A stretch of 64,000 nucleotides of DNA from Exiguobacterium indicum HHS 31 (GTDB taxonomy: Bacteria; Bacillota; Bacilli; Exiguobacteriales; Exiguobacteriaceae). Positions 25,829-34,607 of the stretch are shown here, in pieces. The stretch is from assembly GCF_001939065.1 (NCBI RefSeq), contig NZ_MPSZ01000001.1, positions 372,001 to 436,000 of the forward strand, in the 5' to 3' direction. Position 1 is the first letter of the stretch; each line of letters starts with the position of its first letter. Made by a program: the position numbers and the translations under genes. Under the pieces are notes generated by a model. That model was not told where the DNA came from. It was given only the letters and a program-made list of their open reading frames with translations, and searched no databases.

Positions 25829-26745
25829 TTTATACACTGACACTCAACCCATCCATCGACTATTATGTCACGTTACCGGTATTTGAGGCAGGACAAGTCA
25901 ATCGTGTCGAACAGGCGGAAAAAGTGGCCGGAGGGAAAGGGATCAACGTCTCTCTCGTCCTAAAAAACTATGAGGTGGAAACACAAGCACTCGGATTCCT
26001 TGGAGGAAGTACCGGACAATTCATCCGGACGGAACTTGAGAAACGAGGCGTGTTGACGGACTTCACACCGATTCAAGATGAGACGCGGATCAACGTAAAG
26101 ATTCGCGCCGATCAAGAATCTGAGCTGAATGCAGCGGGACCGAAGATTCAACCGGAAGAGCTGGAGCATTTATTATCCCGATTCAAGACGATGGAAGCCG
26201 GTGACATCGTCGTCTTCGCAGGTAGTATCCCAAGCAGTCTGCCGCATGATCTCTATCGTCATATCGCGACGATCCTGAATGAACGGAACGTCCGCTTCGC
26301 TGTCGATACGACGAAGGAAGCGATGCTTGAAGTCTTACCGCTCGGTCCATTTTTAATCAAGCCGAATCACCATGAACTCGGTGAAATCTTCGACGTCGAG
26401 ATTACGTCGAAGGAGATGGCCGTTCCATACGCCCAACAGCTCGTCGAGCGAGGTGCCGAGAACGTCGTCATCTCATTTGCAGGAGACGGAGCACTGCTTG
26501 TCAATCGTGAAGGTGCCTATACGGCAAACACACCGGCAGGGAAGCTCGTCAATTCCGTCGGTGCTGGAGATTCACTCGTCGCTGGATTCGTCGCCAGCCA
26601 CGCGCTCGGTAAATCACCAGAAGAAGCGTTCCGCTATGCGGTGACGACTGGTAGCGCGTCTGCTTATTCCTTTGGTCTTTGTACGAAGGAAGATATCGAT
26701 CGTCTCATCAAAGACGTCAACGTCGTTGAACTCATTCAATCCTAA
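25825..26745 (+). CDS. fruK: 1-phosphofructokinase
   Basis: The 306-residue PfkB-family kinase converts fructose 1-phosphate to fructose 1,6-bisphosphate with ATP. Visible are the N-terminal sugar-binding part (TLNPSIDYYVTLP, EKVAGGKGINVSLVLKNY), the DTTKEA strand and the catalytic/anion-hole motif NSVGAGDSLVAGFVAS with the general-base Asp near residue 250. Its position between fruR and fruA favours 1-phosphofructokinase over tagatose-6-phosphate kinase, which has a similar sequence. Confidence 0.95.
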   Translation: MIYTLTLNPSIDYYVTLPVFEAGQVNRVEQAEKVAGGKGINVSLVLKNYEVETQALGFLGGSTGQFIRTELEKRGVLTDFTPIQDETRINVKIRADQESELNAAGPKIQPEELEHLLSRFKTMEAGDIVVFAGSIPSSLPHDLYRHIATILNERNVRFAVDTTKEAMLEVLPLGPFLIKPNHHELGEIFDVEITSKEMAVPYAQQLVERGAENVVISFAGDGALLVNREGAYTANTPAGKLVNSVGAGDSLVAGFVASHALGKSPEEAFRYAVTTGSASAYSFGLCTKEDIDRLIKDVNVVELIQS

Positions 26746-26762
26746 AAGGAGTGTGACTACTC

Positions 26763-28697
26763 ATGAAAATTACTGATCTCTTGACACGTGATACGATTCA
26801 GCTCGATTTACAAGCGTCATCTAAAGCCGCTGTCATCGATGAACTCGTCAACGTCCTCGATCGGGCAGGAAAACTGAACGATCGCTCGGCATATAAAGAA
26901 GCGATTCTCGCACGGGAAGCGCAAAGTACGACAGGTTTAGGGGAAGGCATTGCCATTCCACACGCAAAAACAGCAGCAGTCAAAACACCAGCGATCGCTT
27001 TCGGTCGTTCGGCAGGTGTTGACTACGAAGCACTCGATGGTCAACCAAGTCGGTTGTTCTTCATGATCGCAGCGGGTGAGAACGCAGATAATGCGCACCT
27101 TGAAACACTTTCGAAACTATCGGTTTATCTGATGGATATGAACTTCCGCGATACGATCCTTGCGGCTAAAACGAAAGACGAAGTCATCGCAGCAATCGAA
27201 GCGAAGGAACGTGAAGAAGAAGGTCCAGTTGACGTCTCAAGCGACAACGTTGACCAAGACGCACCGTATATCCTCGCTGTCACAGCTTGTCCGACAGGGA
27301 TTGCACACACGTATATGGCGGCTGATGCCCTTCGCCAAAAAGCAGAAGAGATGGGTGTCCGCATCAAAGTCGAGACGAACGGATCGACAGGCGTCAAGAA
27401 CGGTTTGACACAACAAGACATCAACGATGCGACAGCGATCATCGTCGCTGCGGATAAAGCGGTTGAGATGGATCGTTTCAACGGGAAACACGTCGTTGAA
27501 GTACCGGTCGCACAAGGAATTCGTAAACCACAAGAATTAATTAACCGTGCCGTCAAACAAGACGCACCTGTCTACAAAGCGAGCGGTTCAAGCGAAAGTT
27601 CAAAACCAGCGCGTGGTGGATTCTACAAACACTTAATGAGTGGGGTATCCGCAATGTTGCCACTCGTCGTCGCTGGTGGTCTCTTGATTGCGATCAGCTT
27701 CTTCTGGGGAATCAACTCTGCGAACCCGGATGATCCGTCATACAACGAGTTCGCTGCTCAGTTAATGTCGATCGGGAAAGCTGCATTCGGTCTCTTGATT
27801 CCGATCCTCGCCGGATTCATCGCGATGTCGATCGCTGATAAACCAGGTCTTGCTCCTGGTCTGATTGCTGGTTTCCTTGCAAGCAACGGTAATGCTGGTT
27901 TCCTCGGTGGATTGATTGCCGGTTTCCTTGCTGGTTACGTCGTGCTCTTGCTCGTTAAAGTCCTCAAAGGTCTCCCAGCAGCACTTGAAGGAATCAAACC
28001 AGTCTTACTCTATCCATTGTTTGGTTCATTCATCACAGGGATGATCATGTTGCTCGTCATCAATGAGCCGATCGCGAAGTTCATGACATGGCTCACGGAT
28101 TCGTTGAACGGGCTCAGCGGTGGGAACGCAATCCTCCTCGGTATGCTCGTCGCAGGTATGATGGCAATCGACATGGGTGGTCCAATCAACAAAACAGCAT
28201 ATGTTTTCGGTACAGCTGCTCTTACAGCAGGTAACACGGAAGTCATGGCAGCCGTCATGGCAGGTGGGATGGTTCCACCACTCATCGTGGCTTTCTCATC
28301 AACATTATTCGCACGTAAGAAATTCACACCGCAAGAACGTGAAGCAGGTATCGCTGCTTACGCAATGGGTGCATCGTTCGTCACAGAAGGTGCGATTCCA
28401 TTTGCAGCAGCCGATCCACTCCGCGTCATTCCTTCAAGCGTCATCGGTTCAGCTATCGCTGGTGCATTGACGATCGTCTTCGGCGTCTTGCTCCCAGCAC
28501 CACACGGCGGTATCTTCGTCTTCCCGTTACTTGATGGTCCATCAGGTACGGTCATGGCAATCGTCGGTTACGCGGGTGCGATCCTCATCGGTTCACTCGT
28601 CGGTGCGGCAATCCTATCCTTCCTCAAAAAACCACTTGTTGACCAATCGGTCGCGAAAGCGGAAATGACAGAAGGAACAGGTACGAAAGCATCATAA
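26763..28697 (+). CDS. fruA: Fructose-specific PTS permease, EIIABC
   Basis: The 644-residue protein fuses three PTS domains: EIIA (about 1-150, phospho-His67 in GIAIPHAKT), EIIB-fructose (about 165-270, phospho-Cys176 in VTACPTGIAHTYMAADAL) and EIIC (about 295-630, about nine membrane segments, with GGFYKHLMSGVSAMLPLVVAGGLL and MGGPINKTAYVFG). It imports fructose and phosphorylates it at C1, feeding FruK. It lies 17 bases after fruK. Length and domain order match B. subtilis FruA. Confidence 0.97.
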   Translation: MKITDLLTRDTIQLDLQASSKAAVIDELVNVLDRAGKLNDRSAYKEAILAREAQSTTGLGEGIAIPHAKTAAVKTPAIAFGRSAGVDYEALDGQPSRLFFMIAAGENADNAHLETLSKLSVYLMDMNFRDTILAAKTKDEVIAAIEAKEREEEGPVDVSSDNVDQDAPYILAVTACPTGIAHTYMAADALRQKAEEMGVRIKVETNGSTGVKNGLTQQDINDATAIIVAADKAVEMDRFNGKHVVEVPVAQGIRKPQELINRAVKQDAPVYKASGSSESSKPARGGFYKHLMSGVSAMLPLVVAGGLLIAISFFWGINSANPDDPSYNEFAAQLMSIGKAAFGLLIPILAGFIAMSIADKPGLAPGLIAGFLASNGNAGFLGGLIAGFLAGYVVLLLVKVLKGLPAALEGIKPVLLYPLFGSFITGMIMLLVINEPIAKFMTWLTDSLNGLSGGNAILLGMLVAGMMAIDMGGPINKTAYVFGTAALTAGNTEVMAAVMAGGMVPPLIVAFSSTLFARKKFTPQEREAGIAAYAMGASFVTEGAIPFAAADPLRVIPSSVIGSAIAGALTIVFGVLLPAPHGGIFVFPLLDGPSGTVMAIVGYAGAILIGSLVGAAILSFLKKPLVDQSVAKAEMTEGTGTKAS

Positions 28698-28704
28698 TTC
28701 ATCT

Positions 28705-28740
28705 AAATCCTCTCCGTTTTCAAGCGGAGGGGATTTTTTG
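28705..28740 (+). terminator. Intrinsic terminator of the fru operon
   Basis: AAATCCTCTCCG and CGGAGGGGATTT pair around TTTTCAAG, with a TTTTTTG tail. Confidence 0.92.
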
Positions 28741-28802
28741 TTGAATTTTGACGGCTAACGGTGAAGAATAGAGGGCATACTGAATAAGAAGGAGGGATGG
28801 AC

Positions 28803-29948
28803 ATGGGTGGACAATCCTTACAAATCGGACCACGGACCATCAAGACAGGTCTTGCGGTCATCTTGGCGCTGTTGATCAGTAATCTGTTCAACCTCAGCCC
28901 GATCCTGCCTGCAATCTCGGCAGCGACGACACTCCTGCCTTCGGTCTATCAGACATGGAAACAATTTCTCGAGGAAGCAGAGGCCAACTTGATTGGTGCC
29001 TTTTTGACGTTACTCGCACTTTGGATTTTAGGGGATAATCCAGCCAATCCGCTCGCGATCGGAATCGTCATCATGGCAGCAATCTCGATTTTGCTAGCCT
29101 TTGGTTTCGGGCGGACGATTCCACACGTCGTTTTGATGATCATCGTCATTCTCGAAAGTGTGGCGACAGCGACCGAGCCACTTTGGCAAGTCGTCCTGAT
29201 CCGTTACTTGCTCGTCATGCTCGGGATCGGCTGTGCGCTTGGCATCAATGCGCTGATCTTCCCGCCGCGCTATGGCAATGTCTACTATCAAAAAGCGACG
29301 AAACTCTTCGAAAAGCTGCTCGTCGTCACGCGAGCGATTGCCTTCGAAGGCAAGGTCGCCCCATATCGGGCGGCAATCGATAAAATGTCAAATTCGCTCC
29401 TTGAGACACAAAACTTGTTCAACCTACACAAGGAAGAGATTCGAGGAACGCGTCAGAAGCACGCCTCGCTCTTACGGAACCTCTTGATTCTCAAACATAT
29501 GCAATCGTGCCTCGAACGTGGTGTCGCGACGGCAGAGCGCTTCAAAGAGCGAGAGAAGGCCCTTGACTCGATTGCGGACGATCTTCGGAGTGAATTGTTT
29601 TATCACTTGATGCATATCGCCCAGCGACAAGAGAAGGTCTTGCTGACATATGATCTCTTGTTGACGGAAGAACCACTCGCAATGGAGGATCTCGTCAAAG
29701 AGAACATCGCCTTCGTTAAGCACTCTTTCCTTGACCGCGATGAACTCGAGGAAGAAGTCATCATGGAAATCTTACCGATCGTCGTTTCGATGAATGAGTG
29801 GATCCAAGAGCTTGAAGCATTCGAAAAACGGCTCAATGGTGCGCTTCGTCGTCATATCACATCACTGACGATCGAACAAAAATCAGTCCGTGATAAAACA
29901 TTTAATCGATTTAAACGTAAAAAAGCCATTGACGAAAGTAAAAAGTAA
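28803..29948 (+). CDS. Aromatic acid exporter (ArAE/FUSC-like) family membrane protein
   Basis: The 381-residue protein has an N-terminal membrane half with about five to six helices (IKTGLAVILALLISNLFNL, AISAATTLLPSVYQTWKQ, AFLTLLALWILG and others) and a C-terminal cytoplasmic helical domain (about 165-381) rich in charged coiled-coil segments. This is the DUF939/ArAE layout (B. subtilis YqjA/YgaE-like). A role in export of aromatic acids is family-level only. I chose ATG 28803 because GGAGGG abuts the earlier ATG at 28797. The phenylalanine hydroxylase gene follows behind a separate leader. Confidence 0.82.
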   Translation: MGGQSLQIGPRTIKTGLAVILALLISNLFNLSPILPAISAATTLLPSVYQTWKQFLEEAEANLIGAFLTLLALWILGDNPANPLAIGIVIMAAISILLAFGFGRTIPHVVLMIIVILESVATATEPLWQVVLIRYLLVMLGIGCALGINALIFPPRYGNVYYQKATKLFEKLLVVTRAIAFEGKVAPYRAAIDKMSNSLLETQNLFNLHKEEIRGTRQKHASLLRNLLILKHMQSCLERGVATAERFKEREKALDSIADDLRSELFYHLMHIAQRQEKVLLTYDLLLTEEPLAMEDLVKENIAFVKHSFLDRDELEEEVIMEILPIVVSMNEWIQELEAFEKRLNGALRRHITSLTIEQKSVRDKTFNRFKRKKAIDESKK

Positions 29949-29972
29949 GCGTATAGTCCTCCTTAACGATAC

Positions 29973-30001
29973 TTTACTTGCTAAAAGCATAACAGTATAA
30001 C
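29973..30001 (+). promoter_or_regulatory. Putative promoter of the T-box transcript
   Basis: TTTACT and TATAAC are separated by 17 bases directly upstream of the leader. Confidence 0.45.
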
Positions 30002-30008
30002 AGCATAA

Positions 30009-30252
30009 CAGAACGAAAGATTAAGCGATGATGAAACCGAAGTAAAGACCATCTCCCTGTTTCAGAGAGCACGTGGCGCTGCGAACGTGTACACAGATGG
30101 TGTTGAATTACAGTTTCTGAGCTTCTTGCGTAAGCGAGCGGAGCACACCGTTATCCCAATCATAAGTGACTCAGTCGATGACTGGGTAATCAGGGTGGTA
30201 CCGCGGCTTTCGTCGCCCCTGTCGAACAATATGTTCGGCAGGGGCTTTTTTG
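30009..30252 (+). promoter_or_regulatory. T-box leader riboswitch, probably tyrosine tRNA-responsive
   Basis: The conserved T-box AGGGTGGTACCGCGG is at 30192-30206 and is followed by a terminator (GCCCCTGTCGAAC...GTTCGGCAGGGGC, 30215-30245, then TTTTTT). Stem I is visible: GAAAC/GTTTC at its base, specifier-loop strands CGAAGTAAAG and GTTGAATTACA, upper helix ACCATCT/AGATGGT, and the distal AGAGAGC...GCGAACG part. The best specifier is UAC (tyrosine) followed by A; a register shifted by one gives UUA (leucine). Uncharged tRNA should favour antitermination and expression of the hydroxylase gene downstream. Confidence 0.9.
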
Positions 30253-30283
30253 TTATCTCACATTCATTCAAGGGGGAACTCAT

Positions 30284-31933
30284 ATGTCTACACCAATCAT
30301 TCCAAGTCATTTACGTCCACACGTCGCACCACAGCACTACGAAGACTACACGCCAACGGATCATGCCGTTTGGAGATACGTCATGCGACTGAATTTAAAT
30401 ACGTTACAAGATACAGCACATCCGGCATACCTCGAAGGGCTTGCTGCATCGGGCATCAGCCCGGAACGGATTCCGGACGTGCGTGAAATGACAGCGAACC
30501 TAAGCCGTGGAGGCTGGGGAACAGTCGCTGTTGATGGTCTCATTCCTGGCGTCGCCTTCTTCGATTTCCAAGGGCACGGACTCTTGCCGATCGCGACCGA
30601 CATTCGGAAGGTCGATAACATTCTCTACACACCGGCGCCAGATATTTTGCATGAAGCAGCGGGGCACGCGCCAATCTTGATGAATCCGGTCTACGCGGAA
30701 TTCGTTCGACGCTTCGGTGAGATCGGGGCACATGCCTTTAATCATAAAGCCGAGCATGACGTGTTCAAGGCACTAAAGAAATTGACGATTGTCAAAGAGA
30801 GCCCGTTCTCGACGCCAGCCGACATCGAGCAAGCTGAAGTCGAACTCGCGGAGACACGGACACACGTCAAAGGAATTTCGGAAGCGAACGAAATCTCACG
30901 TCTGTTCTGGTGGACGGTTGAATTCGGTCTGATTGGTAATATCGACAACCCACAAATCTACGGGGCAGGTCTTTTATCATCCGTCGGTGAAAGTCGCCAC
31001 TGCTTAACGGACGCGGTCGTCAAACATCCATTCTCACTTGAAAAAGCACTTGCAACGAAACATGACGTGACGAGCATGCAAAAAGAACTCTTCGTTTGTG
31101 AATCGTTCGAACAACTCCGCGATGCACTTGAAGAATTCGCACAGTCGATGTCTTACATCCGCGGTGGCATCCACGGACTAACAAAAGCGGTCGAATCGGG
31201 TAACCTGTCAACGCTCGTCTTCGACAGTGGTCTCTCGCTCGTCGGTGTTCCTGAAACGCAAGAGATTCACGATTCGCTTCATCTCGTCAAACTAACAGGT
31301 CCGACAGCGCTTGCTGCGAACGGCGAAGTGTTGACAGGTCAAGGACTTGCAGATCATCCGGAAGGCTTTACACTCCTTCACGGCAAGGAATTGAACGAAG
31401 TATTGATGCAAGTCAAAGTCGGTGAACGTCTCGACTGGGCGGAAGGAAATGTTCGCGTCACAGGGGACATCACAGCGATTCAAAACGTCAATGGAAATCG
31501 GGCGCTCGTCGTCTTAGAAGCAGCGACGCTTGCAAACGACGGGAAAATGATGACGATGGACCGGATGGAATTGATCGTCGGTGACATCACGTCAGCATTC
31601 CCGGGAACGGAAGTTGAAGCACTGAAGCCGATTCCGGAAACGGTCGAGTTCGAACGAATCGAACGTCCGTTGACAGCGGCTGATCCGATCTTCGAAGTCG
31701 TCCGCGAGATTCGCGAAGGTCGTGCCGGACGAGAACAGTTACCGCAACTGATCGATCAGACACTCGTCCAGTTACCGGACGCTTGGTTACTCCGTCTTGA
31801 ATTACTCGAGTTAGCGGATGAAGTCGATCAACCACGTCTGATTGCAGATCTCGAGCGCTTAAAAGCGACATCTGAGCAGCGAGATGAATTGATCACGCGT
31901 GGGATGGCCTTACTCGACGTCGTTCATCAATGA
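30284..31933 (+). CDS. phhA: Phenylalanine 4-monooxygenase (aromatic amino acid hydroxylase), long Bacillus type
   Basis: The 549-residue enzyme hydroxylates phenylalanine to tyrosine with a pterin cofactor, iron and oxygen. Iron ligands are His123 and His128 in DILHEAAGHAPI and Glu213 in WWTVEFGLIG. The catalytic domain spans about 10-300; the remaining 250 residues, not present in short bacterial PhhA (about 260-300 aa), are shared with some Bacilli and have unknown role. No pterin-carbinolamine dehydratase is adjacent. Control by a T-box with a probable Tyr specifier indicates a biosynthetic role: tyrosine is made when tRNA-Tyr is uncharged. An AGGGGG site precedes the ATG. Confidence 0.93.
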   Translation: MSTPIIPSHLRPHVAPQHYEDYTPTDHAVWRYVMRLNLNTLQDTAHPAYLEGLAASGISPERIPDVREMTANLSRGGWGTVAVDGLIPGVAFFDFQGHGLLPIATDIRKVDNILYTPAPDILHEAAGHAPILMNPVYAEFVRRFGEIGAHAFNHKAEHDVFKALKKLTIVKESPFSTPADIEQAEVELAETRTHVKGISEANEISRLFWWTVEFGLIGNIDNPQIYGAGLLSSVGESRHCLTDAVVKHPFSLEKALATKHDVTSMQKELFVCESFEQLRDALEEFAQSMSYIRGGIHGLTKAVESGNLSTLVFDSGLSLVGVPETQEIHDSLHLVKLTGPTALAANGEVLTGQGLADHPEGFTLLHGKELNEVLMQVKVGERLDWAEGNVRVTGDITAIQNVNGNRALVVLEAATLANDGKMMTMDRMELIVGDITSAFPGTEVEALKPIPETVEFERIERPLTAADPIFEVVREIREGRAGREQLPQLIDQTLVQLPDAWLLRLELLELADEVDQPRLIADLERLKATSEQRDELITRGMALLDVVHQ

Positions 31934-31994
31934 GTCGAACTCCGGTTCTGAACCTGTTAGAATGGAGACATTCGGTAAAAGGGGATGATCGGTT

Positions 31995-32516
31995 ATGACA
32001 AATTATTATCAAGACGTAAAGGAATTCCACCGTGTGTTTTCACACCCTGGCGCAACGACGCCAACACCTATGACGGTCAATCGTGGAATCAAACGCTCGA
32101 CCTGGACGGCAGAAGAAGCGGTCGTTGAGTTCCTGCATCAATCGGCGACGAGTGAAGCAGAATTTCTCGAAGCGATCGAACGTTTCAATTCAGGACTTGA
32201 TACAGCGGTCGAAAAATCGCTTCAGATGAAACAACCCGAAACAGATGTCGAACGGCTCGTCGGACAAGGGGATGCCTTGACGGACGCCCTCTACTTCATC
32301 ATGGGAAGCTTCGTTGAGATCGGGCTTGATCCGGCTCCATTGTTCGAGATCGTCCAGCGTGCGAACATGGCGAAGCTTGGACCGGACGGAAAACCAATCT
32401 TCCGGGAATCGGACCAAAAGGTCATGAAACCGGAAGGCTGGCAACCACCGGAACCACAATTAGAAGCAGAAGTGCGTCGGCAAATCGCTGTAGCTTCGAG
32501 TACGTCGAAAGCGTGA
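31995..32516 (+). CDS. All-alpha NTP pyrophosphohydrolase-like protein (PRA-PH/MazG superfamily)
   Basis: The 173-residue protein resembles the phosphoribosyl-ATP pyrophosphohydrolase-like family (DR2231/HAD-independent type). It begins with the FHRVFSHPGATTPTPMTVN block, has the metal-binding helix pairs EFLHQSATSEAEFLEAIERF and GQGDALTDALYFIMGSFVEIG, and the ERANMAKLGPDGKPIFR-like QRANMAKLGPDGKPIFRES block. These acidic helices normally hold Mg ions that hydrolyse nucleoside triphosphates to monophosphates, often as house-cleaning enzymes. No histidine operon is nearby, so a role in histidine synthesis is unlikely. Confidence 0.75.
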   Translation: MTNYYQDVKEFHRVFSHPGATTPTPMTVNRGIKRSTWTAEEAVVEFLHQSATSEAEFLEAIERFNSGLDTAVEKSLQMKQPETDVERLVGQGDALTDALYFIMGSFVEIGLDPAPLFEIVQRANMAKLGPDGKPIFRESDQKVMKPEGWQPPEPQLEAEVRRQIAVASSTSKA

Positions 32517-32528
32517 TTCATGACGATA

Positions 32529-32575
32529 AAAAGAGAGGGATGACTGGTCTGCGAACCGGTCATCCCTCTCTTGTT
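32529..32575. terminator. Bidirectional terminator between convergent genes
   Basis: AAGAGAGGGATGACTGGT and ACCGGTCATCCCTCTCTT form an 18-bp stem (one wobble) with a 6-base loop; A-runs before and T-rich sequence after allow use on both strands. Confidence 0.88.
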
Positions 32576-32579
32576 GTAT

Positions 32580-32876
32580 TTATTCACTTTTGACTTGATA
32601 ACGCGATAAATCGAGTTGACGGACGGTCAGGAACTCGACCCCTTCTGCTTCAAGTGCCAGTCGCTGTTCATCGCCTTCAAGCGATAGTTTTCCGCCAGCA
32701 GCGAGCACGCGGTGCCACGGTAGACGTTCCGTCTTACTCATACTGTGAAGAATCCGCGCTACTTGTCGGGCGCTACGCGGATGGCCGGCGAGTCGAGCGA
32801 CTTGCCCGTACGTCATGACCCGACCAGCAGGGATCGAACGAATGATAGTCAGGACATCTTGCGTGAATGGTGTCAT
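32580..32876 (-). CDS. Alkyltransferase-like protein (ATL, MGMT fold without catalytic Cys)
   Basis: The 98-residue protein corresponds to the DNA-binding C-domain of O6-alkylguanine-DNA alkyltransferase: GRVMTYGQVARLAGHPRSARQVARIL is the helix-turn-helix with arginine finger. The active-site PCHRV motif is replaced by PWHRV (Trp at about residue 53), the hallmark of ATL proteins, which bind alkylated guanine without repairing it and pass it to nucleotide excision repair. It overlaps the upstream CDF transporter gene by 4 bases, so both are co-translated; a functional link between them is not evident. Confidence 0.92.
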   Translation of the reverse strand: MTPFTQDVLTIIRSIPAGRVMTYGQVARLAGHPRSARQVARILHSMSKTERLPWHRVLAAGGKLSLEGDEQRLALEAEGVEFLTVRQLDLSRYQVKSE

Positions 32877-33841
32877 GTTTCGTCCGTAGCAACGACATAC
32901 TGTTGAATCTTATCGTCTTCATCAAAGCCGATTGTCACATCGATGATGCCTTGTTGCAGGCGAATCTGGAGTTCGAGACGGTCCTTGATATCGTCCGCTT
33001 GTGCGATCGTCAACGTCGGGTCGACTTCAATCTCGACTTCGACGTGGAAATGATCGCCTTCCTTAATGACTTCTAGTTTACTAATGTCCTTGACGTCAGG
33101 GTCCTTCATGATTAGTCCGCCGAGACGTGCTGCCATCGTCTCATCGGCTTCACCCAGTGCACCAGCTGCGTTTTGCAGGAAGACATTCCCGACGACGTAA
33201 AACATCATCAGTCCGATGAGGATCGAAGCAATTCCTTCTGCCTGATGGAACGGTGTCACATGCGAGATGATGACGGCGAGCATCGCGACGACGCCACCAG
33301 CCGTTGCGACCAAATCTTCTAGGAACACAAGGCGTGTGGCTGGTTTCGCTTGTTTGAGTGAGCGGAAGCTGTCAAGAATCAAGCGTGGTCCTTTCGAGTC
33401 TAACTTCGCATCGTGCGCGATCTCTTGCATCGCTTTAACAAATACGCCACTCTCTAAGACGACACCGACGAACAAGACAGACAACGTAATCCAAAAGCCA
33501 GTTGATTCTGTCGGTTCGATGATGTGGGCGATCCCTTCATGAATCGTCTCGTACGCCATGATACCGACGAAGAGGATGGCACCGAGCAAGACGAGATTGA
33601 CGAGACGACCGAAGCCGTTCGGGAAACGTTTCGTCGGTGCCTTTTTACTGAGGGCAGAACCGATGAAGACAAAAAATTGGTTAGCAGCGTCCCCGAGCGT
33701 ATGCATCATCTCCGCGAACATTGCGACATTTCCCGTCAGGACGTAGGCAATTGCCTTGATGATGGCGATGACGGAGTTAACGATGCCTGCCGTCAGCGCC
33801 GACCGGTTTCCCCGGCGTAATAACGTAAAAAATTCTCCCAT
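32873..33841 (-). CDS. Cation diffusion facilitator (CDF) family transporter
   Basis: The 322-residue protein has six membrane segments and a cytoplasmic C-terminal domain. Metal-site residues appear in helix 2 (MMHTLGDAANQ) and helix 5 (VFLEDLVATAGG). The long form with FGRLVNLVLLGAILFVGI and ILDSFRSLKQAKPATRL resembles the ZnT9-like CDF branch. It probably exports a divalent metal using the proton gradient; the metal is not determinable, and the helix 2/5 residues differ from the classical HxxxD/HxxxD zinc site. Its stop overlaps the ATL gene by 4 bases. Confidence 0.87.
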   Translation of the reverse strand: MGEFFTLLRRGNRSALTAGIVNSVIAIIKAIAYVLTGNVAMFAEMMHTLGDAANQFFVFIGSALSKKAPTKRFPNGFGRLVNLVLLGAILFVGIMAYETIHEGIAHIIEPTESTGFWITLSVLFVGVVLESGVFVKAMQEIAHDAKLDSKGPRLILDSFRSLKQAKPATRLVFLEDLVATAGGVVAMLAVIISHVTPFHQAEGIASILIGLMMFYVVGNVFLQNAAGALGEADETMAARLGGLIMKDPDVKDISKLEVIKEGDHFHVEVEIEVDPTLTIAQADDIKDRLELQIRLQQGIIDVTIGFDEDDKIQQYVVATDET

Positions 33842-33923
33842 GATTGTACTCCTTTTAGTTAAGTTACATATTAGTTCATTTTATTATGTTACATCATTTT
33901 GAGAAAAACGACTATCTTCACAC

Positions 33924-33952
33924 GAAAAAACCCACGCAAGCTGCGCGGGTTT
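33924..33952 (-). terminator. Terminator of the stress-protein gene
   Basis: On the minus strand AAACCCGCGCA and TGCGTGGGTTT pair around AGC-type loop bases and lead into TTTTTTCG. Confidence 0.88.
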
Positions 33953-33958
33953 AACTCG

Positions 33959-34444
33959 TCAAGACAAGTCGACTGTTTTATTGATTTCGTTCTCATCGTC
34001 TTTGCCGACGACTTTCTTCAAGACTTGTTTGACGGACTTCGTCGTGTTTCCCGTTTCCCAGTATTCAGCAGCTTCCGTGTTGACCTTGATCAAGACGACT
34101 TTCGGATCTTCGTATGTCGTTCCAAGGTATGCTTCGTAGCGTGGACTCCAGAGCTCTTTTTTTCGTTCGATGTCTTCGACGAGTTCTGCTGTCCCACGAA
34201 TCGAGACGTATGATTTGTCGACGTACGCGACGTTAACGCTCGGATTCTTAAGTAGTTCTTGGTACTTGTCTGTTTCTTTTGAAGTGAGGAACCAGAGGTC
34301 GCCATCAAATTCGATATCCTGTGTCTGCATCGGACGCGATACGAGTCCTTCTGCTGAAATCGTCGTCAGCATCGCTGTTTCGATTTTATCAATCAGTTTC
34401 TTGACCGTTTCGACTGCTTCTTGATTCGTAGTATGGGTTGACAT
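33959..34444 (-). CDS. General stress protein 26-like, pyridoxamine phosphate oxidase family
   Basis: The 161-residue protein has the split-barrel flavin-binding fold of the GSP26/YdaG group: KIETAMLTTISAEGLVSRPMQTQDIEFDGDLWFLTSKETDKYQEL, then NVAYVDKSYVSIRGTAELV and YLGTTYEDPKVVLIKVNTEAAEYWE. It likely binds FMN or FAD; the reaction is unknown. I start it at 34444 because AGGTGGAG precedes that ATG, five codons inside the longest frame. A sigma-B-like promoter sits upstream, consistent with the general stress regulon membership of the B. subtilis homologue. Confidence 0.88.
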   Translation of the reverse strand: MSTHTTNQEAVETVKKLIDKIETAMLTTISAEGLVSRPMQTQDIEFDGDLWFLTSKETDKYQELLKNPSVNVAYVDKSYVSIRGTAELVEDIERKKELWSPRYEAYLGTTYEDPKVVLIKVNTEAAEYWETGNTTKSVKQVLKKVVGKDDENEINKTVDLS

Positions 34445-34489
34445 GTAACTCCACCTCATTCGTTAGATTTTTATGCTCACTTAGGCATT

Positions 34490-34514
34490 GTTCCCTGAAT
34501 TTCAAAATGAAAAC
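34490..34514 (-). promoter_or_regulatory. Sigma-B-like promoter for the stress-protein gene
   Basis: Read on the minus strand: GTTTTC, 13 bases, GGGAAC, close to the sigma-B consensus (GTTTWW-N12-15-GGGWAW). It lies 46 bases upstream of the start codon. Confidence 0.6.
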
Positions 34515-34542
34515 GTCCCCATGATAGAAAGAAGCAGTTTCG

Positions 34543-34571
34543 TTGCACCGTACAACGAGGAGGCGTACAGT
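34543..34571 (+). promoter_or_regulatory. Putative promoter for the luciferase-like oxidoreductase gene
   Basis: TTGCAC and TACAGT are separated by 17 bases, 36 bases before the start codon. Confidence 0.5.
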
Positions 34572-34607
34572 GTAGGTACGCATTCGAAAGAAAAAGGAGA
34601 GACATAC

